From Takakia lepidozioides (lineage: Eukaryota; Streptophyta; Takakiopsida; Takakiales; Takakiaceae), in the NCBI GenBank assembly GCA_030704615.1, contig CM060733.1, positions 21,576,001 to 21,640,000 on the forward strand: 64,000 nucleotides of DNA, read 5' to 3'. The notes under the pieces were generated by a model. The model made no database searches, had not been told where the DNA came from, and saw only the letters and a list, made by a program, of their open reading frames with translations. A program made the translations under genes and the position numbers. This document shows positions 17,768 through 28,672 of the stretch, piece after piece; positions within the stretch are counted from its first letter, which is position 1, and each line of letters opens with the position of its first letter.

Positions 17768-18028
17768 CAACAATCGCATTTCTGGCAGCTACACGAAAGT
17801 CATTGATAGGCCTAGGAATCTCTTGTGTTGTCAATGCCCAAGGTGTGGAGTATTCATCCCTTGAAAGCTCTCCCTGTCCATTCTCCAACCATGCTTTCCA
17901 AGGTGCAGCGAGAGTCGGTTATTTGTATAAGATTAAGGGGCATTGCCATTGGATTGATAATGCTAGATGCATGGCACCAAAAAGAGAGACAAGCATATTG
18001 TCTGTAATATGGACGAAGCCAACCTCTG
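17768..18028 (-). pseudogene. Displaced copy of OPR exon 3 with flanking intron
   Basis: Colinear with 36741-37000, which holds exon 3 of the OPR gene. Shared blocks include TTTCTGGCAGCTACACGAAA, CCTAGGAATCTCTTGTGTTG, CAACCATGCTTTCCAAGG and GGGGCATTGCCATTGG. Similarity continues past the exon into intron 2 (GGACGAAGCCAACCTC versus GGATGTAGCCAGCCTC), so this is a genomic copy, not a spliced retrocopy. Indels and substitutions change the frame, and the donor after the exon is lost. The plus-strand ORF over it (17755-18120) is antisense and not a gene. Confidence 0.85.
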
Positions 18029-18462
18029 AAAGTCTAGTAAATTTGACTCTGACATGTAAATTTCTTAGAAAGTGTATGGGTCACGAAATTGGAGCATGTG
18101 GGAAGCAGCCATTCTTTTAGTGGTGAATAATCGCCAGATTTCGACCTCGCGCGGGTCTTGGCGACAGAGGTAAAGGGAAATGAGGCTGAAAAATCATCAC
18201 TTTTCGCCAAAAGCTGATCTGATGGGCCAACCATTCGCTAGAGGGGCCGCCACAGGGAGGCACATGGCGCCATATTGAGTGAAGACAGTTTACAGCAGAG
18301 GAGCCAGATCCCACCGACCACGTGCAGGACATCGCCGCATTCCGAGTGCACGGGAGGACGTGGAGCCAGCTATGTTGCCCATTTTTGTACATATATATAT
18401 ATATGGGTAAGTATAGTATAGTTTGTATATCTAGACTTTGTAGTGACATATTTATAACATGT

Positions 18463-18545
18463 GTGTGGGTAGCTTAGTGGTAGAGACCTCCATTCGTATC
18501 TAGTCAACTTGGTGTTCAATTCCTAACTCCTCAACGTTTTTTTGA
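18463..18545 (+). repeat. tRNA-derived SINE head
   Basis: GGGTAGCTTAGTGGTAGAG resembles a tRNA A box, and GGTGTTCAATTCC a degenerate B box about 40 nt later. Probably a SINE remnant. Confidence 0.45.
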
Positions 18546-19090
18546 TAGCAACCTAGTTTGGATGATAAAGTTCCTAAATATGAAAAAGGTGGCCGCGGAG
18601 GGGGGCAAAAGGGTGATTGCAGAGGAGGAGGATAACCAAAAGGGTGGCAGAGGGTTACAAAAACGGAATGAGAATGTCATTTATTCATTGTTTTTTGGAT
18701 GAAAGGACACATGTCAGCAAGTTTAGGACACATCTTCGTCCTTCTTTCATTTTTTTCCTCTCCTCTCTTTAGGCCTTAGGGCTGTTTGCAAGTTGCAGAG
18801 CGTGCTTTCGCATGCACTTTATGTTAGTATCAGTAATCACTCACGGCTGCGATTAAAGAGAGCTAAGGGGAAGGCTGCGATTGAATAGACCTAAGCGGCA
18901 ACTGTACAGATTCCGTGCTCGAAGTAATGGAAGGAGCCGCAATGCGTCAACAATTCCTTTACTATGATACATGTTGGTTCACTCTTTGATTCATTGCATG
19001 TTGTAAGCAAATTTGAGAGTTTATGTGGTTCGTGCATATGCTGCTTTGTCTTTGTGAGGTCTACTTTGAGTTGCATTTGTCTACTGTCTC

Positions 19091-19842
19091 ATGGCTCCCA
19101 TAAGAGTGCCGAACAACTTCAAATACAAGTATTTTTTTAGCGACATAGTTCCTGCAACAGATGTTGCTTCGTCCAGTAACGTCAATGTGGATTCTTCTGA
19201 GCCTGAGGCCATTCTGTTGGATCCAGCAGAAGCTGAAGCTACACTTGACATGGCAAGGAAACGTGATAAGGTCTACAACAAGAACCGTCATTTTCAGGAT
19301 ATTTGGGCTGTCAAACTACCCTGGGCCGAATCTGTTGTTGGGGCAGATGGAAAGGTTCATGGGGTGCGGTGCAAAGTCTGCACACACATTGAGGATAAAG
19401 AGAAGTTACTAGTTCCTAAACTAGATTCATTGTGGAAGCATGCAGGTCAACGCAAAGCTCATGTGGCCATGCCTAGTGTGGCAGTGGGACAACATTACTT
19501 TCTGAAAACAAATGTGCATCTGCAAAATGAAAGACTCTTTGCTACTGCAAGTCGTTATTCAGTGGTGCAGCAGGTACAGCAGGGTATGACTGTGAATTGG
19601 AAGAAAAAACTTGTCCAGTTTGCCCTTGTTTTCCACCTCCTTGTGCAAGGTCGTCCTATGACAGATTATGAGGCCATGCAGGGTCTGTTTTCATTCCTGA
19701 AGGTACCTCACAATCCTGCTAAGCACTGGTCTGACTGTTTAGGGTGGGAAATGGCTGATTGCATGCACCGGAGTGTTTTGAGGGCCACTACAGAAGCTGT
19801 GGGGGCTTCTAAATTCATCTCCATAAGTGCTGATGAGGTTAC
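19091..19842 (+). pseudogene. hAT transposase-derived sequence, 5' part
   Basis: An open frame of about 250 codons from MAPIRVPNNFKYKYFF up to ...ISADEVT, where the Ty3 element is inserted. Residues about 75-120 hold a BED-like zinc-finger pattern (CxxC in RCKVCTHIE, with two His in KHAGQRKAH). The frame resumes at 32017 after removal of the retrotransposon and one copy of the GTTAC duplication. The family resembles the hAT/ZBED-type transposase-like proteins widespread in plants and animals. There is no intron in the frame, and a poly(A) tract follows the 3' part. The unit is broken by the insertion and by lesions in the 3' half. Confidence 0.75.
19838..19842. repeat. Target-site duplication GTTAC (left copy)
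   Basis: Identical to 32017-32021 and directly abutting the Ty3 terminus TGTCGCGCG. Confidence 0.9.
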
Positions 19843-20813
19843 TGTCGCGCGGCTTTTAATCACCCATCCCTTCGCTATCCGAGGCGGGAACTCCAAGATA
19901 GAAGAGTTGGAAATCTCTAAGCACTCAGCCCGCTCAGAACAATCAGTCATGACCTACAGCTAGTGTATCATCCTATTTGTTTTTCTTCCCGCATTCATGT
20001 TAGCTAGTTACCTTACTGTTGGTATTTAAGTATCAATTTGCTTCAGAAATCTATCGGATTCCATCAACTCATCCATTCATTCCACAGCTTCACTCAGATC
20101 TCTCTACACAGTGTGAGTATGAAGTATGTATCAGATTAATATCTATCAAGTATCAGGCTGAAGCCATGGAGTCTCTAATCTGCTCTACATTACAACTCTA
20201 CTGCTTGCATTCATCAAGCATCAACAAATCGTCCTCCTCCTACTCCGTGCTCTCCCTCTTTCTGCTCAGAGATGCGCTCTCTGCCTTATTCCCCCCCAGT
20301 GATGTCCGAAGTCCCCCCAAGAAGTGATCTTTTTCCAGTCCTTGCTCCTGGCTTTATCTTCCTACCCATTGTTCTAACCGTTTCCCTCACTAACCGTCAT
20401 CCGTGAACTAACATGTTCCATTCGCAGATGTTGTTCCCCACAATCGTTCCCTGTCCTGCTATCAGTTCCCTATGGTCGTGACAGCTGTGTCAAGCTGTGA
20501 CTGGCTGTGTGAAACTGTGACTGGCTGTGCGACTGTGTTGGGCTGTGACTGGCTGTGACGGCTGTGTCAGCTGTGTCGGACTGTGACGGGCTGTGATGGA
20601 CTGTGAGGCTGTATTGGACTGTGACGAGCTGTGTTGGCTGTGACGGGCTATGTTGGCTGTGACGGGTTGTGTTGGATGTAACGGGCTGTGTAAACCCCCC
20701 CTAAAGTGCGCTGCTGTCAGCCCTAAGGCTCCTGTTGGTCTCAGTCTGTGCAAAAATTAAGGGTACCCCACAGATCCCGTAAAAGTGCCTAAGTCCCAGA
20801 CAGTCCTCTAACA
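19843..20813 (-). repeat. 3' LTR of the Ty3 element
   Basis: On the minus strand it starts TGTTAGAGG just after the polypurine tract and ends GCGCGACA at the GTTAC duplication, about 971 bp. It contains the CTGTG minisatellite at 20480-20695. The start is inferred from the TGT...ACA rule and the polypurine tract, because no intact second LTR is available for comparison. Confidence 0.75.
20480..20695 (+). repeat. CTGTG(A/T) minisatellite inside the LTR
   Basis: About 20 degenerate copies of a roughly 10-bp unit GGCTGTGA(C/T), interspersed with GGCTGTGTT. Related to the array at 25085-25256 in the same element. Confidence 0.8.
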
Positions 20814-20816
20814 TTA

Positions 20817-20830
20817 CCCCTTCCCCTCTC
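20817..20830 (-). other. Polypurine tract of the Ty3 element
   Basis: The minus strand reads GAGAGGGGAAGGGG immediately before the presumed LTR start TGTTAG, as expected for plus-strand DNA priming. Confidence 0.7.
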
Positions 20831-20851
20831 AAAAAGCCGTGTCCTCACGGT

Positions 20852-23800
20852 TTACTGTTTGGGATTTGTAACCCTTTGTGAGCGAGCACCCTTCTGACGG
20901 TTAGAGTCTCGTGAAGGACTCCGTGTGCGAGCCCGTGTTCTATCACTGGTTGAGGGAGATGATTGAACACTACCTGGATATGTCAGTCCCTCTGGAGGCT
21001 GATATCGAGGTAATCTTTCAGGCATAGGAGACCCCCGTCGCTTCTTCTCTGCCATCTGAATTGCATAGTCCTCTGCCATGTCAAAAGAGTCTGCTGAAGA
21101 AACAGTTGTATCAGAATCCTCGTCCCCCCTGAGGTGTTTTAACTGTCGAACTTTAACTGGAATTCTCTGGGGCATACAATGTTGTCCCACCATGTCTGGA
21201 AGTTTAAACTGTAAAACTTGTTGTAAGCGCTGAATTGCAAAATTGGTGAAGACCCTGAGCTACTTGTCTGTCCAGGTGAGTGGTGTACCAATGACTTGTG
21301 AATTGTGCAAATATTTCCATGCCTCATGTCCCTTAAAGAAAATATCGTCAGGCCCGAATTTCTGTGTTGACAAATTGTTCCAGGTCGCATGAAACCATGA
21401 ACGAATCTGAGAATCCTTTTGCATCATAACTTTTGCCTCATATAGGTACATATGAGGTGGCACTGAAGATAAGACCCAATGATCCCCACTGGAATAACTC
21501 AGAAAGCGCGTTTGCATCTTCTGCTGCTCAATGTGGTAACGTACCATAAAACAAGCAGCGTAGTATAACCCGCAGCCCATGACAATACTTGCTACCTCTT
21601 TGGTCTTGGTATAAATGAATCCATGTACAACTTGGAAGGCAATTAATTCCTTCAACATGGTACTTGCCTCATGTCAGTACTGCGCAAAGTGATGATCTTC
21701 AATTGGTCGATTGTTCGGAAGAACTTTAATCCTAGTGGCCACTGGCAGCCAAATGCGCATGATTTGATAGTAATGTGTCAATGACTGCGGAGGACTAAAT
21801 TCTTTCCAAGCCAAATCCAACACAATGGGAATTTGGTTGAAGGGCATAATCATAGCCCGACTGTACTCCCGTGCAGCTGAAATTTTAGGTGGGTTAAAAG
21901 CAGCATTCCCCCATACCTCAGGCTGTGGTGTGGCTGTAGTAACAACAGGGTCAGCTACTGGCACAGTGACTTATTGTGGTGTTGGTGGCACTGGCTCTTG
22001 TACCATTGGCATCTCCTGCACCCCCTGCGAAGAAGACTGAAAAGCCAAAGTTCTCGCTTGTAAATAAGAAGCCATTAGCTGTTCCTCAGGTACACAGACT
22101 CTCTTGTCGATATTTGAAGTGAGGTCCTCCACTTGAGTCTGAAGGCCGTCTACATCCTCCTGTAACTCCGCTATCCTACTATAGACATTGTCTATAGTAA
22201 TTGTGGCAATGTTCTGCACTTGCAGTCTGAGCTCATTCATCTCGCTTTGGGTGAACTTTCGTGGTGCTTTGCCCTCCACCAGCCCTTGTGCTAACCAGAC
22301 CTGCATAAGGTGGTTATCCACCAAGTTGCTTGTGGCACCCCTTAGAGTCTGCTCCTCTGTGAGCCTGTACACATCTATCTGCTGCTGTAAAGCCTCCATG
22401 CGCTTCGCATGAGGTTCAACCAAACTCGCATAGGCAACAACCAGATTATTGGCTTCCTTCCAAGCCTTGTTAGCCACAGAGAGTTCATTTCTATTTACCA
22501 TGAACGCTTGTTGCAACTCCAGGATGTACCTCTCTTGGTCAGCTTCAACCTGCCTGTATTGTTTGAAAGTATTCTCATTGTGACAGATTGTATTCTTCAT
22601 ATCGACAATGAGTTTCAATTGCTCAACATTCTTTGTCTCTGCCTTCGTACATCTTTCCGCTTGACTGTTTATTTCTATTGTAGCTTGGTCAAGCATAGTT
22701 GTGAGTGTAGCACATTGTATGGTCATCCTGTCATGCACTGTCTGCGACTCCGTATGTAGTGCATTCACCTCTTGCAACTTGCTTTCATGCTTCACCTGCA
22801 TTTGGTATAGCTGTTGCTTATGTGCTTCGTGCAACTGGTCTTGCGCAAGGCCTGCCTCAATCAATTGTTCCTTGGCCAATTGCAAAGCCGCTTCTGTACT
22901 CTCTAAGTCTTGCTGCATCTTGAGAGTGACCTCTTCATCGACCTTGTTTGCACACTCAGTGGCAAGTTGAGCCTCAAACTCCTTCCTGAGTTCCTCCCTC
23001 AAAGCTGCCAATTGGGTAGTTGGAACATGGGATTTGACATAAGTGCCCAACAAATTAAGTGTCATGCTTATGGAACTCATAAGCATGGCCTGTTGAGGGT
23101 CATCATGGTGAGCTTGCTGCTGTTCTCCCTGATCCTCAACAGTGTGATGCCTCACGAACCACTCAGGCCATTGCCCCACCAGATTTTCTTCCTGAACCAC
23201 TTCATCCGTCACCGGTGCTGCAGTGTCTTGACATTCTACCTGTGGTACCTCCGTCACAGGTGTTTGTATTATATGCACCGCAGGGTTTCCCCTGGACAAC
23301 CGTTGCACCTCCAAAATCACTGTTTCCCTGACCAGACCAGAATATTCATAGAGAAGGTCCCCCTTCTCAATTTCTGCCACCACCTATTCTGTAGTGGGAA
23401 TATCTAACCCTTCTTTCTCCAAATCAATTATTTTTGGTGGAACTCCATGGACAACTTGTGGTAACTCTGTGACAAGCCGATCATCTGGCTGTGATGGCTG
23501 TGATACTGAAGTAACTTCCTTTTCCCTCTCTGAAGGTCCTGCTTCCACTAATTGCAGTTATCTGTGTTGTTGTGCCCCTTCCTGCACAAGAGCTTGGGAA
23601 ACATTATCATGCGGTTTCCGTAAAGCCAGTGGATCCGCCACTACAGTCTTTCCCCGCCTCTGTCTCTTAGTCTAGGGTTGCCCTGCCAGTCCACCCTCAC
23701 TGTGTGAAGAGCCTTGCTCTTCCATTGCAGTGGTTTCAGTCTCAAACACTCCCATCTCCTTTCTTTCTCGAGCATCAAATATGCAAGAATTATTTGAGCA

Positions 23801-24708
23801 ATGATTGGGCCAGACACTATGATAGGAGACCCGGCAGTGCCCTGTAATCTTTTCATCTCCTCTACCAGTGCGTTGTACATTATGTCCGCCCATGCTACCT
23901 CTTCTCCTCTCAAGGCTTTGAGTATTTCCTCTGTGAAGGATCTGCTCAAATACTGTTGGTTCTGTTTCATGGCAAACAGAACGTTCAATACCTGGCCTAC
24001 CTCCCTTAGCCCTGGGTACACGGCCTTGGTACAAGCATAACCCTGAGTTTTAAAGAAACTCCCTTCTTGGAATAAGTCCCATATTTGCAGTCTTGCCCTG
24101 TGCTCCTCCACATGCACCTGACCTGATGGCAATTCAAACAATTGCTGTAGGTATAGGGGAGTAATTTCTAATTCAACTCCCTTCACCATTGTTGCTCCTG
24201 TCCTAGGCTCAAAGTTCTGCAAGAATTGTAACATGTACTGTCTATGGTGCAATGTCCAATCTTTGCTTTGCAATCCTTCCAATCGCAGCTCCTTCAGTAA
24301 CTGTACCGCCTGTGGAGTAGCAATTGTTTGTTTCTGCAGGATTGTGGTGCTCTTCACCTTGATTTCTTCCATTCCTCTCACTCTCTTCATTCTATACCCA
24401 CAGAAAGGTTTTGGCTGTAACAATTGAAGAAATGCCTGCAGGGCACAAAGCATAAACGTATGGTTGCCACAAAAAGCTATGGGTAATTTCTTGTAAGCAT
24501 GCGGGGCTTGCAAGCATTGATTAAGAGAAAAGATCCGCTCTGTTCTTCCGTCCCTATGCCACTGCGGAAGTAATATTGCGAGCGTATAGTCTGTTAGTTC
24601 CTCCATAGCTTCAAAGCTATAGCATTGATGGTTTGTCCCGTCGAGACGCCCGTTACTTAGAACGACGCCGACTCTTGCGCTTAAATTCCCTCCAATTTCT
24701 TGATCCAT
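20852..24708 (-). pseudogene. Long accessory coding region after pol, broken
   Basis: The open frames 24708-23641 (355 codons), 23383-21971 (470), 21964-21674 (96), 21658-21260 (132) and 21193-20852 (113) follow one another. The last four share one reading frame and are separated by single stop codons. The first joins that frame by one shift near 23670, where the frame then reads KRQRRGKTVVADPLAL. Together they suggest an ancestral ORF of about 1,270 codons. The N-part is globular-looking (LFELPSGQVHVEEHRARL). The middle is a long heptad-rich coiled coil (AQLATECANKVDEEVTLKMQ). The C-end is Arg/Ser-rich (RDRTRARTRSPSRDSNRQKG). There is no obvious signal peptide or membrane span of the env-like type. 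I do not recognise it; the position matches that of env-like or extra ORFs of some plant Ty3 elements. Confidence 0.7.
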
Positions 24709-24929
24709 TTTCTGGCTTTGATTGGCTGTAACCGCTGGGACTGGATTTTAGATTTAATTTTCTTTAGTGGACTTTCCCTGCTGGACTGTCCACTAGGATA
24801 ACACATGTGACAATAATTTCGCTTTTCTGTACTTGTCGTTTGTTCCGTTGCCCTTTTTCCGTATTCATTAATGGGCCCGCCATTCATCCGAATTGACGTG
24901 CTAAGTAGGTATTTTGACGGCCATTCTTG

Positions 24930-27900
24930 TCATCTTTCTTGATGACACCTGTTCTTGCACTTCCTTCTCAGCTGTGTGTCGCGCCCTGACTTCCACGTGT
25001 CCCTTTCTAAACTGGCTTCCGTCCTTTCTTCCGCCGGCCATTTCCCTGAAGTTATCTTGCGTCCACCTGTCACTGATTCTATGGATTGTGTAACCCTAGT
25101 AGGCTGTGTTGAGCTGTGACAAGCTGTGTCATACTGTGGTACGCTGTGATAGGCTGTGACACGCTGTGGTAGGTTGTGATAGGCTGTATTGCGCCGTGCT
25201 GGGCTGTGATAGGCTGTGTTGCGCCGTGCTGGGCTGTGATAGGCTGTGTCGCTCTTGTTCTGCCCGCCCTGGTCATATATGCTCGGCTTAGCGACAAGTG
25301 CTCCATATTCCGTTGGTATCACTGGCGCAGCCCGTGACTGCTTTTGCGTTTCAACATGCAAATCATGTTGCAATGGTTTGTCATGGATACCACTGTACCC
25401 CTTCAACTTATTGGCATTGACTCTTCCCAACATCTCTTTGTTAATGGTTTGTAACATGGCGGTGTTGTTATCATACATCTTCTGTTATCATACAAACTTG
25501 TGAGGTCCTTTCCATGGTGATTTAAGCTTAGAAGCTTTAATCTTTCCTTTCTTCTCCAACCAGAGAACCAAATCTCCCGTCTGAAAAATCTTTATCTTGC
25601 CTTCATCAAACTGTTCATTTCTCTTCATCTGAATTCTGGTCATGTTATCAGCTGCATCAGCACGTACTTCTTCCACATGGTATAATTCATGTTTCCTGAC
25701 CTTAATTGAATCTTGCAATTCCATTCTCTTTCCCCATTCCGTTCTCATGGTAGGTAACAGGAATTCCACTGGAAGTAAAGCTTCCATACCATAAACTAAT
25801 TGGAATGGTGTATACTTAGTGGTGACTTTATATGAAGTCCTGTATGACCACAAAGCTGTCAGCAGCTTTGTATCCCAATCCGTTTTGTTTGCATTGACTA
25901 TCTTAGCCAAGATAGTACATAATATTTTGTTGGTAGCCTCTGCCTGTCCATTACCCTGTGGGTAATATGTTGTACTTTTCCTATGCACAATCATGAACTC
26001 TTTAGTCAATAATTCAATGGTCTCATTAATGAAGTGACTTCCCTGATCACTGATAAATTCCAAGGGACAGCCAAATCGTGGAAGTATGTTCTCATACAGG
26101 AACCTTGCTGTGGACTTGGCTGTGTTGTCCCTCAAAGCTTTAGCTTCCACCCACTTCGTAGTATAATCAGTGGCTGTAATTATGTACCTGTTCTGTGTAT
26201 TCTTGGCTGGTGGGTTAATTGGTCCAACAAAGTCTAGTCCCCATTTCTGAAATGGTTCCGTAGGCATTGTAGGATGCAAGGCAATCTTTCCAGATCTCTG
26301 CAAAGGTCTTAGCCTCTGACATTCATCACAACTCTGACAATACTTGTGTACATCTTTGAACAAAGTAGGCCACCGGTAACCTGCGAGTAGTATCTTCATA
26401 CTGGTAGTCTCTTCTCCAAAATGACCTCCAGCCACTCCTTTATGAACTTCCTCCAAAACTTTATTTACTTCATGGTGGTACAAGCATCGTTTAAGTACTC
26501 CATCAGGTCCTAGCTTATACATTCTGTTTCCTACCATAGTATAAGGTAAAGCCTTGATAGCGATTCTCTTCCTCTGCTCCTTACCATAACTAGGTGGGCA
26601 TTGACCATGAGTAAGGTAGTATCTGATTGGCCACTGCCAATCTAACCATTCATCTGCACTTCCTTGCACCTCCATTACAAATAAACTCGCATCAGGTAAC
26701 TGATCGTCTACTCCTGTGGCGGCCTCTCCTGTTGTTAGTCGTGACAAATGATTTGCCACAAGATGCAAACGGCCAGGCTTGTAAACAACTTCGAACTCAA
26801 ACTCATGCAAGATTATTAACCACCTCGCTATCCTTCCACTTATCAAAGGTTTGTTCACCACATATATCAGAGCCTGGTGATCCACATAAAACATAAATTT
26901 TCTTCCCAATAGGAATGCCTGAATTTCTTGACTGCATAAATCATTGCCAGTGCTTCTCTTTCAGTTGTGCTATAGTTCCTTTCAGCACTGTTCATCAACC
27001 TGCTAGCATAGTACACAGGTGAATCTATATTTCCTGTAACATTCTGGGCTAACACCGCTCCCAACGCTTCTCCTGAGGCATCACAGTGAACATGAAATAC
27101 TACATGCCAGTGAGGGTTAATCAGCACAGGTGTAGTTGTTACTGACAATGTAAGTTCCTCAAAAGCCTGTTGACATTCAGCTGTCCATGCAAACACTGCA
27201 TCTTTCTTCAGAAGCTTGCTCAATGGTGCTGCTATTTGTGCATACCTTTTGACAAATCTTCTGTAATAACTGGTTTGCCCAAGGAATCTCCTTAGACTCT
27301 TAACATTTGCTAGTGGTGGAGAGGCTTTAATGGCCTCTGTCTTCCTGGGATCCACAAGAAGTCCCCTCTTACACACAATGTGTCCCAGAAGCACGTCTGA
27401 GTTCACACAGAAAGTACATTTCTCTGGATTCAGGCCCAGACCTCTCATTCTGCATCTGGCGAGACATAATTCCAACTTATGCAAGTGCTCATTCTTAGAG
27501 TTGTACACACTAAAATCATCCAAGAATACCTGCATGAAATCATCCAGATAGTCATGAAAAGATTCACTTATCACTCTCTGAAAGGTTGCTGGTGCATTAT
27601 AAAGTCCAAAGGGCATGACTTTGTATGCATAAGCACCCCAGTCTGTGATGAAAGCTGTCTTTCCCTGGTCTTATTCTGCCACTTGCACTTGATTATAACC
27701 ACTGAAGCCATCCATGAATGAGTACATCTCATGGCCTGCCACAGTGTCCAATACCGCTTCTGTGAATGGTAAGGGAAAATGATCTTTCTTCGTGCAAGCA
27801 TTCAACTTCTTATAGTTCACACAAACTCTCAGTTTACCATTCTTCTTGGGAACTATCACAATGGGTGACAACCAAGTTGTATACTTTATTGGGTATATAA

Positions 27901-28672
27901 ACTTAGCCTCAGCCAACTTCTTGATCTCTTCTCCAACCTTCTGTGCATAGTTGGGATTCATTCTGTACCTTGCCTGCTTGATTGGTACTGACCCTGGTTC
28001 CAGTTCAATCTTATGCTGACAGATTTCAGGTGGTATCCCTTTTAGATCCTCATAGCTCCAAGCAAATACATCTCTGTATTTGATGAACAAACTCTTAGCT
28101 TCTTCAAAGAATTCTGGCTCCCAATCGGCTCCTACCTTCACCATCCTCGGTTCTTCTTTAGTTCCCACATTCACTTCCCTCACCTGCTCATCAGCTGTGA
28201 TTGTCCAACCAGTCACCACTTCATCCTGTAAACTCACAGTGGTTGGTTCCTCTAGGATTTCCATTTCTCCTTCTCTTTCTTCATAGAAATGTGATGGGTA
28301 ACTGCTGGTTTCCTCTTCAATTGGTGTTGCTGACACTACACCACAGCAGATACTTCTTAAACAACTTAGGCCTTCCAGTCGCATCTCTGCAACCTGCTCC
28401 CACTCTGGGTGTGCCGCAAACAGGGTAGCTTCCTGCTCCTCATCCAGTCCTCCTCTCCAGTCATACTCTCTGACCCCTTGAGGTCTTCTCGTAGCAGGTA
28501 ATCTACTAGATTTCTTTGTGGTAATTTGTATCTCGTGCATCCCATTATGCACGGTTAATAACTGAGAATTCCAGTCATGGAATACCCTGGCATGTTTCAG
28601 CCACGGACGTCCCAATAATAAGGAGTAAGCCTCCATGACTTCATCCATCTTCAACACAGTTACTGTGATCAT
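24930..28672 (-). pseudogene. Ty3 pol: reverse transcriptase, RNase H, integrase
   Basis: Overlaps the end of gag-PR by 4 nt in another frame. RT begins near VPKKNGKLRVCVNYKKLN and CTKKDHFPLPF. A TAA (27671-27673) interrupts the domain after GYNQVQVAE, and the frame reopens with the RT core (MPFGLYNAPATFQRVI, catalytic FLDDF). RNase H (HCDASGEALGAVLAQN, TEREALAMIYAVKKFRHS) is broken by a frameshift near 26895 and resumes at MGRKFMFYVDHQALIY. Integrase has the HHCC zinc region (H...H, CQSCDEC) and DDE residues in WGLDFVGP, SDQGSHF and the QGNGQAEA loop. A stop near 25488 precedes the C-terminal tail (NTAMLQTINKEMLGRVNANK), which runs into the minisatellite at 25085-25256. Three or more lesions, so no functional Pol. 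Confidence 0.93.
25085..25256 (+). repeat. Second CTGTG minisatellite, within the pol tail
   Basis: Repeats of GGCTGTGATAGGCTGTG(T/A)TGCGCCGTGCT, two copies nearly perfect. Read on the minus strand in the pol frame it encodes the tandem peptide NTAYHSPARR. Confidence 0.85.

Noticed and set aside
17755-18120. Plus-strand 121-codon ORF
   Set aside because: It is antisense to the duplicated OPR exon; the similarity to 36741-37000 explains the sequence.
20480-20695. CRISPR-like array
   Set aside because: Units are about 10 bp and contiguous with no unique spacers; it is a minisatellite inside an LTR of a plant element.
22188-23675. Plus-strand Cys/Ser-rich ORFs opposite the coiled-coil region
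   Set aside because: Antisense of Gln/Ala-rich heptads gives Cys/Ser-rich noise.
23672-24034. 120-codon minus-strand ORF as a separate gene
   Set aside because: Out of frame with the better 355-codon ORF over most of its length; only its end relates to the frame used downstream.
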